From: Chlorocebus sabaeus
Taxonomy: Eukaryota > Chordata > Mammalia > Primates > Cercopithecidae
Direction: 5' to 3'
DNA length: 64,000 nucleotides
Assembly: GCF_047675955.1 (NCBI RefSeq)
Contig: NC_132915.1
Coordinates: forward strand, 50,668,026 to 50,732,025
This document shows positions 48,225 through 60,899 of this stretch, in pieces. Each line of letters opens with the position of its first letter. Position 1 is the stretch's first letter. Below the pieces are notes generated by a model that did not search any database, was not told where the DNA came from, and saw only the letters and a program-made list of their open reading frames with translations. The translations under genes were made by a program, and so were the position numbers.

Positions 48225-48522
48225 TTATTGTTTTGTTTCGGACAGGGTCTTGTGTCTGTTGCCCAGACTGGAGTGCAGAGGTGGGATCTCAGCTCACTGC
48301 TACCTCCTCAAACTGGGCTCAAGTGATTCTTGTGCCTCAGCCTCCCAAGTAGCTAGGATACAGGAGTGTGCTACCACACCCAGTCAATTATTTTATTTTA
48401 TTTTTGTAGAGACAGGGTTTCGCCATATTGGCCAAGCTGGTCTGGAACTCCTGGCCAAAAGTGATCCATCCACCTTGGCCTCCCGAAGTGCTGGGATTAC
48501 AGGAATGAGCCATGTGCTCAGC
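48225..48522 (-). mobile_element. Alu element (old)
   Basis: An antisense Alu from a TTGTTTTG tail to 'atgagccatgtgctcagcc', with many substitutions (AluJ-like). Confidence 0.92.
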
Positions 48523-48599
48523 CAATTATTTTGTACTTTTTAATCATTGACATTTTAAATAAATTATAGCTAATTAGCTAATTCTTTATGGATGGTTGA

Positions 48600-48862
48600 T
48601 TTATTTTGTTTTTAATTGACAATACTTATACATATTTATGGGGCACACTGTGATGTTTTGGTACATGTATACATCAGATAATGTCAAATCAGAGTAATTA
48701 GTATATTGATCACCTCAAATATTTATCAATACTTTGTGGTAAGAACATTCAAAATCCTGTCTTCTAGCTATTTTTAAATATAAATAAATATTGCATCTTA
48801 CTATGCAATAGAACACCAGAATTTATTCCTCCTGTCTCACTGTAATTTTGTACCCATTGAAC

Positions 48863-48910
<48 letters not shown>

Positions 48911-49260
48911 CTCTCTCTCCCCCCGCTATACTCCCCTGCCTCTGGTACTCACTATTCCACTCTCTACTTCTATGAGATCAGCTTTTTTAGATTCTACATA
49001 GGAGTGAGATCATGTGGAATTTGTCTGTGCTTGGCTTATATCACATAACATAATGTCCTCCTAGTTCATCCATGTTGCCACACATGACAAGATTTTATGG
49101 CTTAGTGGTATTTAATTGTGTATATACACCACATTGTAAAATCCGTTCATCTGTTGTTGGACTCTTAGGTTGATTCTGTATCTTGGCTATTGTGAATAGT
49201 GCTGCAATAAACATGAAAGTGTAGATATTTCTGTGACATATTGAATTCATTTCCTTTAGA
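48600..49260 (-). mobile_element. LINE-1 3' end
   Basis: The plus strand shows 'atggggcacactgtgatgtt' then 'gtacatgtatacatcagata', and at the right 'ggctattgtgaatagtgctg' followed by 'caataaacatgaaagtg', the reverse complement of an L1 3' UTR and ORF2 end. It contains a CT tract. Confidence 0.85.
48865..48907. repeat. (CT)n microsatellite
   Basis: About 21 uninterrupted CT units within the L1, followed by a second short CT run at 48911-48918. Confidence 0.95.
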
Positions 49261-50685
49261 TATATACTATGGGCACTTTTTAAAACTTTATTCTATGTAC
49301 AAGACCTGGACAGTTCCTTGTATATTTCTGCAAGCATCATCTAGGATATAGAACTACACTTCTCCCTAGTCACATTTCTCTTTTGATTTGACAAACACTT
49401 CCTTCTCTTGCAAATCTGATTTTACCTTTAATTTCTATATTGCATCAGGAATATTCCATCAGGATTTATTTGTTCTATGATATGAACATCTAAATTGATT
49501 TTTGTTAGAATGCCAGATAATTTTCTTAGAACATTTTATTGAAATTTTATTTCCTTCTTTATTAACAGCACATATGTCTTTACCATATATCTAAATAATT
49601 TTGATACTACAGCCATTTTTGAGATTATTTGGTTTATTAATGTAATTACTAAACTTTACTCATTGTTACTTTACTTCAGATACTGTAAAACTCATTTAAT
49701 TCTTCTGGTTGATGTAGCTAAGGCCAATAATTCCTTTCTATATTTAATGTCGTTGCTTGCATTATTTCACAATTATGTTTAGAATTGTTCTAAAGTAGAG
49801 AGCATCGACTTTACAAAATCGTAGACATTTGTGGATCCCCAAATGGCAGATTATACTGCATAACAAAGAATGAAAGATAAGATCAACATGAATTTTCTAG
49901 ATGAGAGACTTGAGTGAAGGCTGTTATTAGTGACATGCTTCTAGCATGCAGGATATAGAAAGGGAAAAATCATAATTTTATACTGGGAAAAACCTGGCAG
50001 TCATCCTCATAACAAAGTAATTTAAGTTAACATCAGAAGTAATAGGACATATTGATATCATGTATCCTGGATATTGTGCAATTTAGTGAGCATATAAATT
50101 CTGTGATTTTCATTCCTTAAATCCATAACCTCATTGTAATCATGAGAAAATACCAGACAAATCCAAATTGATGAACATTCTACAAAATAGCTGACTAGTA
50201 TTCTTCAAAAGTTTCGATGTCATGAAAGACAAGGAAAGACTGAACATGTGTTACAGTTTGGAGGAGACTAAAGAGATAAGACAACTGGATACAATATGGG
50301 ATCCTGGATTGAATCTTGAAACAGATTATTCAAAGGATATCAGATAAAAAAAAAACATGAAGAAATCTGAGTAAAGTCTGAAGGTTAGCAGTATTATACC
50401 AATGCTAATTTCTTAGTTTTAATAGTTGCACATGGTTATGTAAGTTGTTAACATTAGAAGAAACTAGGTTAAGGGCATAGGGGAACTCTCTGTCCTGTCT
50501 TTGCAAAAGTTAAAAATAAAAAGGCTGCCAGGATTATCTATCTTACTGGTTAATTTTTTAAATGTATTTAATTGATTAATCATTCATGAGATTCTTGATT
50601 CTTTCCCAGAAGACAGAAAATTCTATCTCCAGTATAACTGTTAAAAAGATAGTTCTCCTGTTCTTTAGCCCTTAAGGTTCCTCAA
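49261..50685. other. Anonymous AT-rich DNA
   Basis: No coding frame above 60 codons and no repeat I can name with confidence. Confidence 0.4.
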
Positions 50686-50689
50686 GTCA

Positions 50690-52075
50690 GAATGTACAAT
50701 CAACCCAGCAGCTAACTCAGCCAGCCTGCATCACAAAAGACACCAGCCAATTGCCAAGTCAGGTGACTCAGAGTCTTTGGTTAACTCAGTCCTCCTCCAG
50801 TAACGCACTGGGCTCTCCTCATTTCTCCAGAAGTGTTTCCATTTCCACATCTTCAATCCCTTTAGTGAGCCCTTCCAGATGTGATCTCCCTGGGCTCTGA
50901 CTCTTGGTGCATTGATTTAGTTTGAATCTAGCTCATGTCCCTAGTGTGATCATGATTCAGTCTTTCTTAGGCTTGTGCCAAATAGGTAGAAATCTAAAGC
51001 CTATGAATGTTTGAATAAATGGATAGAAATACGTAGGGTTTCAGAGAGTTGTTTATGAATATATTACTGGGGTGAACGAAGGGTTGTACTAACTGATTCA
51101 CGCTTACAAAGATACATTCTTAAGATTAGAAAAGTGGAATATAACACGTAAATATAATGGAGCCAATTTAATTGCAACATGGCATGTCTGACATGAGTAA
51201 ATGGGGCTTTCCTGTGAAGGAAGGGAATGGGAGTGAAGAGAAAGACCATGTTGTTATTTGGACAGGACTCTGCTGGGAAAATGTTGATCAGTCTAGAATT
51301 TAAGTTCTTATGGCCAGAAATATTCCCAGGAAGCATGTAAAATCTCTGGACTCAGAGTCAGATTTTCTTGGTTCCAACAGTGGCTCCACAATTCAATAGC
51401 TTTCTGTGTTTCCATTTTTTTTCATTTGTAAATGGGGATAGTAATAGAATCTCTCACTATCTGCTTAAGTCACATATTTCCAGTGACATAATGAAGGTAG
51501 GCACATGGTAGGTGTTCCATAAATATGAAAAATGAGCATATTCCTCACTGGGTAAAGTGAGAATTGATATGTAACTGCTAAGAACAATGACTGATTGGCA
51601 ATAAACACTGTCTCCAATTTAGCTGTTTCATTCTTCTTATTTACATTATCCTAATTATCTAACTCTGTAAAGTGAGGAGAAATATTCTTTGAAGTTTTCA
51701 ATTCCCTTGTTTCTTACTACAGACACGATGAGAGAATTATTAATCTCTTGAGTTTATTTATTTAGTAGGGGAGAATCTTGTGCAAGCAACATGTCCATTA
51801 CCAGAAAAAAGCTATTGTACACTCCCAAATTCGCCATTCTAGTGTATAAACTCTTGTGAGTGGTTTGAATGTCTCCGTCCACTCTTCCTGAAATCTGGAT
51901 TCTGTAAAGCTGAAAATGCCCCAAGCCAAGAATGATTACCTTCGGTCTATATCCCTTCTACCATTTTGCATCTGCTCTTCTTCATCCCTTAATCTCCATC
52001 TTGGTTGGGCTGAATGCAGCTAAGTTACGTCTTGTCATTCTTTTTCTAGTGGGATAATATTTTCCTTCTTACATA
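50690..52075. repeat. Intergenic unit, copy C (part 3, left)
   Basis: No gene is seen. It is a paralogue of 25620-27010: 'cagtcaggtgactca', 'ctcatttctccagaagtg', 'cataaatatgaaaaatgagc' against 'agtaaatatgaaaaacgaaa', 'tggttgggctgaatgcagc'. The match is interrupted at about 52060 by the L1 cluster and resumes at 55263. Confidence 0.78.
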
Positions 52076-52079
52076 TTTT

Positions 52080-52321
52080 TTGAATTATGGTAAAATATAC
52101 TTAATATAAAATTCAGCGTTTTAACTGTTTCTAAGTTCAGAAGTAAGTATATTCACCTTGTTGTACAACCAACTACCAGAACTTTTATCTCATACAAAAC
52201 TGGAACTACAACAACTCCTCATTTCTTCTCCCATCTGCCAGCCCCTGTCAACCACCATCCTACTTTCTGCTAATATGAATTTGTCTGCTCTAGATACCTT
52301 TGTATGTGGAATCATACAGTA
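52080..52321 (-). mobile_element. LINE-1 fragment (3' part)
   Basis: A diverged L1 3' segment with 'cagcgttttaactgtttcta' and 'caccttgttgtacaacca'. It is cut by the DNA transposon at 52322. Confidence 0.55.
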
Positions 52322-52639
52322 CAGTAGGCCTTCTGTATCCATGGGTCTACTTCCACAGATTCAACCAAACTCAGGTCAAAAATATTTTTAAAAAATAAAA
52401 ATAACAATACAACAATAAAAACAATACAAACAAAAATGCTGTATAACAACTATTTACATACCATTTACGTTGTATTAGGTATTATTAATCCAGAGATGAT
52501 TTAAATAGTACAGGACGATGTGTACAGGTTATATGCAAACACTTCGCCAATTTATATAGTGAATTCATAACACCCATGGATTTTGGTATCTGAAGGAGGT
52601 CTTGCAACCAATCTTCCTGCAGATACTGAGGGAAGACTG
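52322..52639 (+). mobile_element. Tigger-type DNA transposon (MER2-like)
   Basis: A 318-bp element with inverted ends (cagtaggccttctgtatcc; its partner is tactgagggaagactg) and a TA dinucleotide on each side, the Tc1/mariner target. The interior has the 'aacaactatttacatacca' and 'ggttatatgcaaacact' strings typical of this family. Confidence 0.8.
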
Positions 52640-52840
52640 TATAGCACCTTCTCATGTTCTCACGTGGTGGAAGGGAAGCTAGCTCTCCAGGTTTTCATTT
52701 ATAACAGCCCAATACCTTTTACGAAGGCTCCCCTGTTGTGAGTTAATCACATCCCCAAAGTCCCCACCTCTTAATGACATCACCTTGGGGATTAAGATTC
52801 TAACATATGAATTTTGGAGGAACACAAACAGATAATAGCA
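52640..52840 (-). mobile_element. Old LTR-type repeat fragment
   Basis: 'gttaatcacatccccaaagt', 'ccccacctcttaatgacatc' and 'catatgaattttggaggaac' form a widespread primate repeat motif, which I take as an old MaLR (MLT/MST) fragment. Class and orientation are tentative. Confidence 0.4.
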
Positions 52841-55262
52841 ATGTGCATGTTGGCTATTTGTATATTTTCTTTGGATAAACACCTATTTAATTCCTTTGGC
52901 TATTCTTTGAATTGAACTATTTTTTTATTGTTGAGTTGTAGACATTACTTCTATGTTCTGAATATTAATCACTTATCAGATTTACTATTTGTAAACATTT
53001 TCTTGCATTCCGTAGGTTGCCTTTTAAGTCTGTTAATTATGTTCTTTGATGCACGGAAACTTTAAATTTTTACATAGTCCAATTTACCCATTTTTACTTT
53101 AGCTGCTGGTGATTTTGGTGTCATATCCAAGAATTCATTGCCAAATCCATTGTCTTACTCTTGTCCTCTAGGTTTCTTCTAGTAATTTTATTGTTTCATA
53201 TCTTATATTTAGATTGTTATCCATTTTGAGTTAATTTTTGCATGTGGTGTAAAGTCAGGGGTCCAACTTTATTCTTTTGCCTGTCGATATCCAGTTTTCC
53301 CAGCACATTTGTTAAAGGGACTATTTTTTTTCCATTATGTGGTCTTGGTACACTTGTCAAAGATCATTTGACCATACAGGTGAGGGCTTATTTCTGGGCT
53401 TTCTATTCAATTCCATTAGCCTATATGTTTGTCTTTTTTCCAACTATCATACTGTTTTGATTACCATAGCTTAGTAAAATGTTTTGAAATCAGGAAATAT
53501 GAGGCCTCTAGCTTTGTTTTTCTTTCTCAAGCTTGTTTTGTCACTCCAGAGTCATTCAAGACTCCTTAACTTTTAGGGTAGTTTTTTCTATGTCTGTTAA
53601 AAATGTCACTGAGATTTTGATAGGGATTGCATTAAATCTGTAGATCACTTTGGAGAACATGAAGATCTTAACAATGTTAAGTCTTCCAATCCATGATGGA
53701 TATAAATACATGTCTTTCCATTTATTTTTGTCATATTTAATTTTTTCAGCAGTATTTGATAGTTTCCAGTGTACAGGTCTTTCACCTTCTGGGTTATGTT
53801 TATTCCTGAATATTTTATGCTTTTCGATGCTATTGTAAAGAGAGTATTTTCTTAATTTCCTATTAGGATTATTCATTGTTAGTATATAGAAATGCAACTG
53901 ATTTTTGTTTGATTTTGTATCCTGAAACTTTGCTCAATTCATTTATAAGTTATCATTGTGTGTGTGTATGTGTGTGTGTGTGTCTGTGTGTGTGTGATCT
54001 TTAGAAGTTTTTACATATAAGACTATGTCCTCTGCCAACAGAGATCTTTTTATTTCCTCCTTTATAATTTGGATGCTTATTATTTCTTTTTGTTGCCTAA
54101 TGACTCTGGCTAGGACTTCAAATACTATGGACAAATAAAAGTGATGAGAATGGCATCCTTGCCTTTTTCCTGCACTTGGAGGAAAACCTTTTAGTTTTTC
54201 ACTATTGAGTATGATGTTAATGGAGGGATTTTCATATAATAGCCCTTATCGTGTTGAGGTAATTTCCTTTTATTACTAGTTTGTTGAGACTTTTCTCAAA
54301 TCATGAAAGGACAGTGAATTTTGTCAAATGGTTTTTCACCATCAATTGAGGTGATCATGGTTTTTCCCCCTTCATTCTGTTCATTTAGTTTATTACATTG
54401 ATTTCTATATGTTGAACTATGTAGCCATGGTGTATAATCCTTTTAATACGCTGTTGAATTTTGTTTGCAAGTATTTTGCTGAGAATTTTTGCCTCAGTAT
54501 AGACTCATAAAATTAGTTTGGAAGTGTTCTCTCCTCTTCAAGCTTATGGAAGAATTTGAGAAGGATCATGTTAATTCTTTTTTGAATGTTTGATGAAATT
54601 CTCCAGTGAGACCATTTGGTCCTGGGATTTTCTTTTATCAGAGGTTTTTAATTATTGATTCAATCTCCTTATAGTTCTACTGTGAGTTTTTATTTCTTTA
54701 TGATTCAGTCTTGGTAAGTGGTATGTTTCTAGGAATTCATCCATTTTTTCTAGGTTATAAAACTTGTTGGAGTATATGTGTTCATAGTTGTCTCTTAAAT
54801 GATCTTTTATTTCTGTGGCATCAGTTGTAATGTCTCCTCTTATATTTCTTATTTTTGTTTTATGAGTTTTCTCTCTCTCATTTAAAAATAATCCTAGTAA
54901 GGGTTTGTCAATTTGTTGAACTTTTTTTTAAAAAAAACAACTCTTAGTTTCAGTGATTTTTAAAAATTGCTCTTCTATTCTCTATTTTATTTATCTTTGC
55001 TCTAGTTTTATTATTTCCTTTCTTGTGCTAGATTTGAGTTTTGTTTGTACTTTTTTTTTGTTTTAGTTACTTAAGGTATAAAGTTCTATTTTTAACTTGA
55101 ACTCTTTCTTCTTTTTTTAGTGTCAGCTTTTACAGCTGTAAATTTTCCACTTAGCACTGTTTTCTCTGTATTGCATGTGTTTGGGTATATCTTCTTTTAA
55201 TTTTCATTTATTAAAGATTTTCTAATCTCTATTGTATTCCTTCTTAAATTCTAATCTGATTT
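52841..55262 (-). mobile_element. Old LINE-1 ORF2
   Basis: A minus-strand ORF2 from its 3' third to the upstream palm region. The frame at 53556-53897 reads WIGRLNIVKIF then YRFNAIPIKI. Frame 53943-54134 holds 'RSLLAEDIVLYVKTS', a decayed version of the reverse-transcriptase catalytic region with Glu replacing one Asp. It splits copy C between 52075 and 55263. Confidence 0.85.
53957..53996. repeat. (GT)n microsatellite, imperfect
   Basis: GT units interrupted by 'tatg' and 'tctg', inside the L1 ORF2. Confidence 0.9.
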
Positions 55263-56702
55263 AGACACACATTGTTTTCTTTTTGTTTTCATGCATTGGG
55301 ACATGAAATCAGAACACTTTTATTTTCTGGGAAAATGAAATGAGAAAGAAAGATACCGGGTGTTGCCAACCTATCTAGAAACAATGTACATTTCATTTGT
55401 TTTCATCATATTTATATTCCTTTATTGACATAAGCTGAAGATGAAAATGAAAAAAGTCCAGGAATGGCAAAACAAATTTACACAGTAAAATATCACATGA
55501 AAAGGGAGTATACATATGACCCCAACTTGTTTCCTAGTTCATTTGGTCCAACAATCCAAGTGAACAAGGAAAAAAAACATTTCATTCCCAGTGTTTGACA
55601 GACTAAGAAAAATAGCTTGGGCAGAATTAACCTGCATTCAAAAGATAATGAGTAGGTTGAACTCTAAAATCCAATAAAAATGGGTTGACTGGATTAACTA
55701 ATAAAAGTTCTTAATTCTGCAAAATACATTTTTAGAAAGAAAGCTCATTTACTATGGAAACTCCAGTCTCAATTTCAAAACTTTGAGCACTTTAATTGTT
55801 TAACAATATAAAGAGTTAAATCATTAAAAATAATGAATACTAAAATTTACTTGGTTTATCTAAAAAATGGCTCCTTTCTGATCTCTACCCTCATATAGAC
55901 ATGTTGATTTCATCATTGTATAAACTAAATGTCATCAAATGACATGAAACCTAGGTTTCTGAGTGATGGAAAATGAATTTACAGTTCACACACACATTCT
56001 GGGAAGTCAGCCTCACTTGACAAAGGCAAGAAGGGTGGAATATTGATGAATTGGAGACACAGAACTACTACCTTCAAAAAGTAGTGTGACTTATCTAATT
56101 ACTGTGAGCTATGTGAATCAGGGAGAGTCAGTTTAGACATGTGGCTCTATACATGATACCAGGCTGGTTAATTTCTATTATAAAAAAGTAGAGGGCAAAT
56201 TAGAGATGAAGTCATAATATAGTTTAACATAGTACTATGCAAAAGCTGAAAATTATGTTGCTCTTGAATTTGAATTCTCAGCCATATATTTCTTAAATGA
56301 ACTAGATATCTAGTGCATTTGGCAATAAACTCTATAAGCATTATTGATGCTCAGTAAGAGAAGAGTGGAAATATTAGTGATTGTCTATTATAATCACAGC
56401 AAATATAGCCTTAATGAAGGAAAATAACATGGTCACTCATGAACACCTTTTAGTATGAGGAGCAAATCTGAGAAAATGCTTTAGAAAAAATTATTTATTG
56501 AGTACATTAGACTTGGTGCTGAGGATAATGCAGTCAATAGGACAGAGTCCAGTTACTAAAGAGCTGATTTGCCAAAGGTGGTCCCACATCAACCATACAA
56601 AGAGAAAGAATCTAGAGGACTGAGGCGACTTAACTTCCTATGCAAACATAAAATAGTAAAACCAAGGTTCAGAATTGGAGTTATAAATTAATGCTTCACA
56701 CA
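55263..56702. repeat. Intergenic unit, copy C (part 3, right)
   Basis: No gene is seen. The left end ('ttgttttctttttgttttca', 'tgaaatgagaaagaaagata') matches 27055-27135 of copy B and so continues the match broken by the L1 cluster. Beyond about 55500 I cannot follow the paralogy. Confidence 0.55.
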
Positions 56703-57116
56703 TGATACAGTTGGGATGTGTTTCCATCCAAATCTCATGTTGAATTGTAATCCCCAATGTTGGATGTGGGACCTAGTGGGAGGTGATTGGATCATTGGGG
56801 CTGATTTCGCATTAATAGTTTAGCACCATCCTCTCAGTGCTGTCCTCACAATCATGAGTGACTTCTCATGAGATCTAGTCATTTAAAAGTGCAGCACCTC
56901 CCCACTCACTCACTCTCCTGCTCTGGCCATGTGATGTGCCTGCTCCCCCTTCCCTTTTTACCATAATCATAAGTTTCCTGAGGCCTCCCCAGAAGCTGAG
57001 CAGATGCCATCATGTTTCCTGTACAGCCTGCAGAACCATGAGCCAATTAAATCTTATTTCTTTATAAATTTATAGTAATACTATAAATACTACTTTATAG
57101 TAGTGTGAAAATGGCC
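56703..57116 (+). mobile_element. MaLR (MST-type) solo LTR
   Basis: TGATACAGTTGGGATGTG start, 'aggcctccccagaagctga', 'gagccaattaaatc'. It is probably flanked by TCACACA/TCACACT. A short TA-rich expansion lies near the 3' end. Confidence 0.82.
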
Positions 57117-57213
57117 TCACACTACATGATAATATTCAATATTTATCCAGTTATAAGTTTAGGACAAATATGGTTTTTGTTTTCATTTAATAGAATCAAC
57201 TTGGTCTGGAATC

Positions 57214-57562
57214 TGTATTAGTGTATTGTCACACTGATGATAAAGGTACCTGAGACTGGGCAATTTACAAAAGAAAGAGGTTTAATGGACTTACACTTCC
57301 AAGTGGCTGGGGAGGCCTCATGATCATGGCAGAAGGAGGAGCAAGTGACATCTTACATGGATGGCAGCAGGCAGAAAGAGAGAGCTTGTGCAGGGAAACT
57401 CCACCTTATAAAGCCATCAGATCTCATAAGACTTATCCACTATCATGAGAACAGCATGGGAAAGACCTGCCCCCATGATTCAGTTACGTCCTACTGGATC
57501 CCTCCCACAACATGTGGGAATTCAAGATGAGATTTGAGTGGGGACACAACCAAACTATATCA
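57214..57562 (-). mobile_element. MaLR (THE1-type) LTR
   Basis: The antisense LTR is complete: the plus strand runs from 'tgtattagtgtattgtcaca' to 'cacaaccaaactatatca', with 'ctggggaggcctcatgatca' inside. Confidence 0.88.
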
Positions 57563-57574
57563 GAATATATAAAC

Positions 57575-57742
57575 TCCCCCTTATAAAACTATGAGACTTA
57601 TTCACTATCAAGAGAACTGCACAGGAAAGACTTGCCCCCATGATTTGATTACCTCCCACCAGGTCCCTCCCACAACATGTGGGAATTGTTGGAGCTACAA
57701 TTCAAGATGAGATTTGGATGGAGACACAGCCAAACCATATCA
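57575..57742 (-). mobile_element. Second MaLR LTR fragment in tandem
   Basis: 'acatgtgggaattgttggag' and 'gacacagccaaaccatatca' repeat the 5' half of the LTR just to the left. Only about 170 bp of the second copy is present. Confidence 0.8.
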
Positions 57743-59570
57743 CCTTATTTATCTTTTTTGATCTTTGTTGGCTTAAAGTCCATTTTGTCTGAAATTAAAA
57801 TAGCAACCCCTGCTTTTTTCTGTTTTCTGTTTGCTTGGTAGATTTTTTTTCAGCCCTTATTTTGAGCATACAGGTGGTATTCATTTGAGATGGGTCTCTT
57901 GAAGACAGCATACCATTGGGTCTTGCTGCTTTATCCAACTGCCATAATGTGCCTTTTAAGTGGGGCATTTAGCCCATTTGCCTTCAAGGTTCATATTAAT
58001 ACAGTGGATTTAACCCTGTCATCATGCTGTTAATTGATTAGAATGCAGGCTTGTTTGTGCAGTTGCTTTATAGTGTCACTGGTCTGTGTACTTAAGGGTG
58101 CTTTTGTAGTGGCTGGTAATGTTTTTTCTTTTCCATATTTAGCATTCTCTTCAGGACCTCTTGCAAGGCATGCTGGTAGTAACAAATTCCCTTGGCATTT
58201 GCTTGTCTGAAAAGAATCTTATTTCTCTTTCACTTATGAAGCCTAGTTTGGCTGGATATGAAATTCTTGGTTGGAATTTTTTTTTTCCTTAGAAATGCTA
58301 CATAATGGTCCCTTATCTCTTCTCATTTGTAGAATTTCTGTGGAAAGGTCCACTGTTAGCCTTATGCATTTCCCTTTGTAGGTGATCTGCCCCTTCTCTC
58401 TAGCTGCCTTTCACATTTTTCTTTCATTTTGACCTTGCAGAACCTGATGATTATATATCTTGAGGATGGTGTGTAATATCTCATGGGGGTTCTCTGTATT
58501 TCATGAATTTGAATGTTGGTCTCCCTAAGTGAAGTTGAGGAAGTTTTCATGGATGATATTCTGAAATACGTTTTCTAAGTTGATTGCTTTTTCCCTGTTT
58601 CTTTCAGGGATGCCAATGAGTCATAGATTTCATCGCTTGCCATTATCCCATATTTCTTGGAGGTTTTGTTTGTTCTTTTTTATTCATTTTTCTTTATTTT
58701 TGTCTGGCTGAGTTATTTAGGAAAGCCAGTCTTTGAGCTCTGAGATTCTTTCCTCAGCTTGGAACTAGTGCAGTTGTTTGAAGGAAAAAAGGAACTCTGG
58801 CTTTTTTGCTGGTTCTTTCTTGTGCTGGTTCTTTCTCATTTTTGTGGGCTGATGTTCCTTCAATCTTTGAAGTTGTTGTCCTTTTGATGGATGTTTTCCT
58901 TTTTTAATGTGATGCCCTTGGGGGTTTGGTTGTGGTATAAGTTGGCTTTAGTTGACAGGCTTCAATTTTAGTCTGCTCCTGGGTCTTGGAGGAGCCCCCT
59001 CTGATTACTGCCTACATGCCTGTGTTTCTTTTGTTGGGTGTTCTGATCCACAGGACTCCCATAGGCAAGGCCACTATTGGCATACATGCTGTATCCATGC
59101 CAGGTCAGCCCTAATCTGCTGTCTGTGCACTTTCTGGGGAAACACAGGGTTACACCTGTCCACAGAGTTCGGGTGGAAGTGGGACTGCTGGGTTGGCAGT
59201 TCCAGTAGGTGTGGGCCATCTGACTAGGAGAGGTGGGGGTTGGTGGGGCTGCCCTCCCTGTCATCCAGGTGTTTCCAGGGCAATAGGAACCTGTGCCCCT
59301 TTTCAGATTCAGGCAGAAATAGGACCACCAAGCCAGAAGTTCTAGTGGACATGGCTTGTCTGGCTACCAGTGGCAAGGGTGGGTGGGAATGCCTGTCCTG
59401 CTGTCTAGATGCTTCCTGGGAAAACAGGAGGCTGTACCCACTAGTTAAGTTCCCACAGAATTAGGAACACTGGGTTGGAAGCTCTAGCAGCTGTTGACAG
59501 CCTAGGTTCCAGTGGCCAGGGTAGATGGGGTCACATGCCCTGCTCTCCTGGTTGTTTTACTTGTTTTGCT
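57743..59570 (-). mobile_element. LINE-1 5' half (ORF2 start, ORF1, 5' UTR)
   Basis: The plus strand begins in the ORF2 endonuclease region ('cccctgcttttttctgtttt'), passes the inter-ORF region and reaches ORF1. The minus frame at 58362-58550 reads NIQIHEIQRTPMRYYTPSS, the conserved ORF1 block. The GC-richer 58750-59560 resembles an L1 5' UTR. Frames of 91 and 98 codons there are fortuitous. The 3' half of the element is missing; MaLR LTRs abut the break. Confidence 0.8.
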
Positions 59571-59606
59571 TATAAAGGGAAATGTTCATTAAGATTGTAC
59601 CTTTAG

Positions 59607-59907
59607 CCAGGTGTGGTGGCTCATGCCTGTAATCCCAGCACTTTGGGAGGCCGAGGCAGGAGGATCCCTTGAGCCTGGGAGTTTGAGACAAACTTGGGCA
59701 ACATGGCCAAATTCCTTCTCTACAAAAAATAGAAAAGACATGGTGGTGTACACCTGTAGTCCCAGCTACTTGAGAGGCTAAGATGGGAAGATCATCAGAG
59801 CTGCAGGAGGCTGAGGCTGCAGTGAGCTGTGATTGTGCCACTCCACTCCAGCCTAGGCAATACAGCAAGATCCTTACTAAAAAAAAAAAAAAATTAAAAA
59901 AAAAAAT
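59607..59907 (+). mobile_element. Alu element
   Basis: Sense Alu from 'gccaggtgtggtggctcatg' to an A-rich tail with an internal gap in the right arm. Confidence 0.92.
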
Positions 59908-60899
59908 TCTACCTTGAAGTTGTTTTCCTGGAATGTATCTAAATGGGAGAGTCCAATTTGAACCAGTAGAGGGCAGAACAACATTTAGCATTCATCATTG
60001 GAATGTGTTTGCACAGGAGGTGTATCAACAGTAAGGAAATAAAACAACTCTAGGTATTCATGTGTCCTAGTAAGTACATTTGGTTAATTAACATAAGGCC
60101 ATGTTATGTTCATCATTAATGAATGCACTCAAGGCTTTTTTTTTTTTAACCAACACTCCACTGTTTAAATACCTTGCTCATCAAAGAGACACCAGAGAAC
60201 AAAGCTAAGTTATAAAAAATAAGGGTGGAAAAGCTCCCAAATATCCCTTAAAAAACAATTATATTGGAAGGTTTAATGAAGTCAGATTAGATAATAAATA
60301 ACAATCTAGACCTAGTATTAGGCTAATATCACTGATTTTATGCTTACCTTTTAAAACTTTATTTTGTGTTACTTATTTATTATAGATTCCCATAAATCTA
60401 TTTACCACTTAAATTGAAAGACCCATAGAAGATATTTTTTAAAATTATTTCTACACTAGTTTTTCCAATTGATAAGGTGATCAGTAACATAAATTTTTGA
60501 TCCAACTACTGGAAACAATTTAAAACAATCTATTCATCAATATTGAATAAGAAAAATAAACTATTATCTCAAATATTTTGATGAGATATTTCCAAAGAAA
60601 CAAATTATATTCAATCATGATTTCTAAGACTTCAAATTAATGAGAAACAGATATGTGCAAATAAGATCAGGCATGTTTCTTTTAAAACAAGTGAAATTAT
60701 AAACAAAAATATTCTTCTAAAAATTAGGTAAAAGGCAGCAATGTCTACTTTCCCCTGAAATATTGAATATTGTGGTAAAATAATGATAGATGTAAAACAT
60801 TATGAAACAAACAAGAGGAATCAAAGTTACAATATGAAGACAATTTGGTCTTTTAGGGTAAAAATAAGGCTCCATTTGTACCCTTAATGAACATCCCAT
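59908..60899. other. Anonymous AT-rich DNA
   Basis: No coding sequence or nameable repeat is seen. Confidence 0.4.

Noticed and set aside
48154..48543. 129-codon frame
   Set aside because: Most of it is antisense Alu.
58952..59264. 91- and 98-codon frames in opposite directions
   Set aside because: L1 5' UTR sequence; both strands are equally open.
59557..59991. 144-codon minus-strand frame
   Set aside because: Its centre is the Alu complement.
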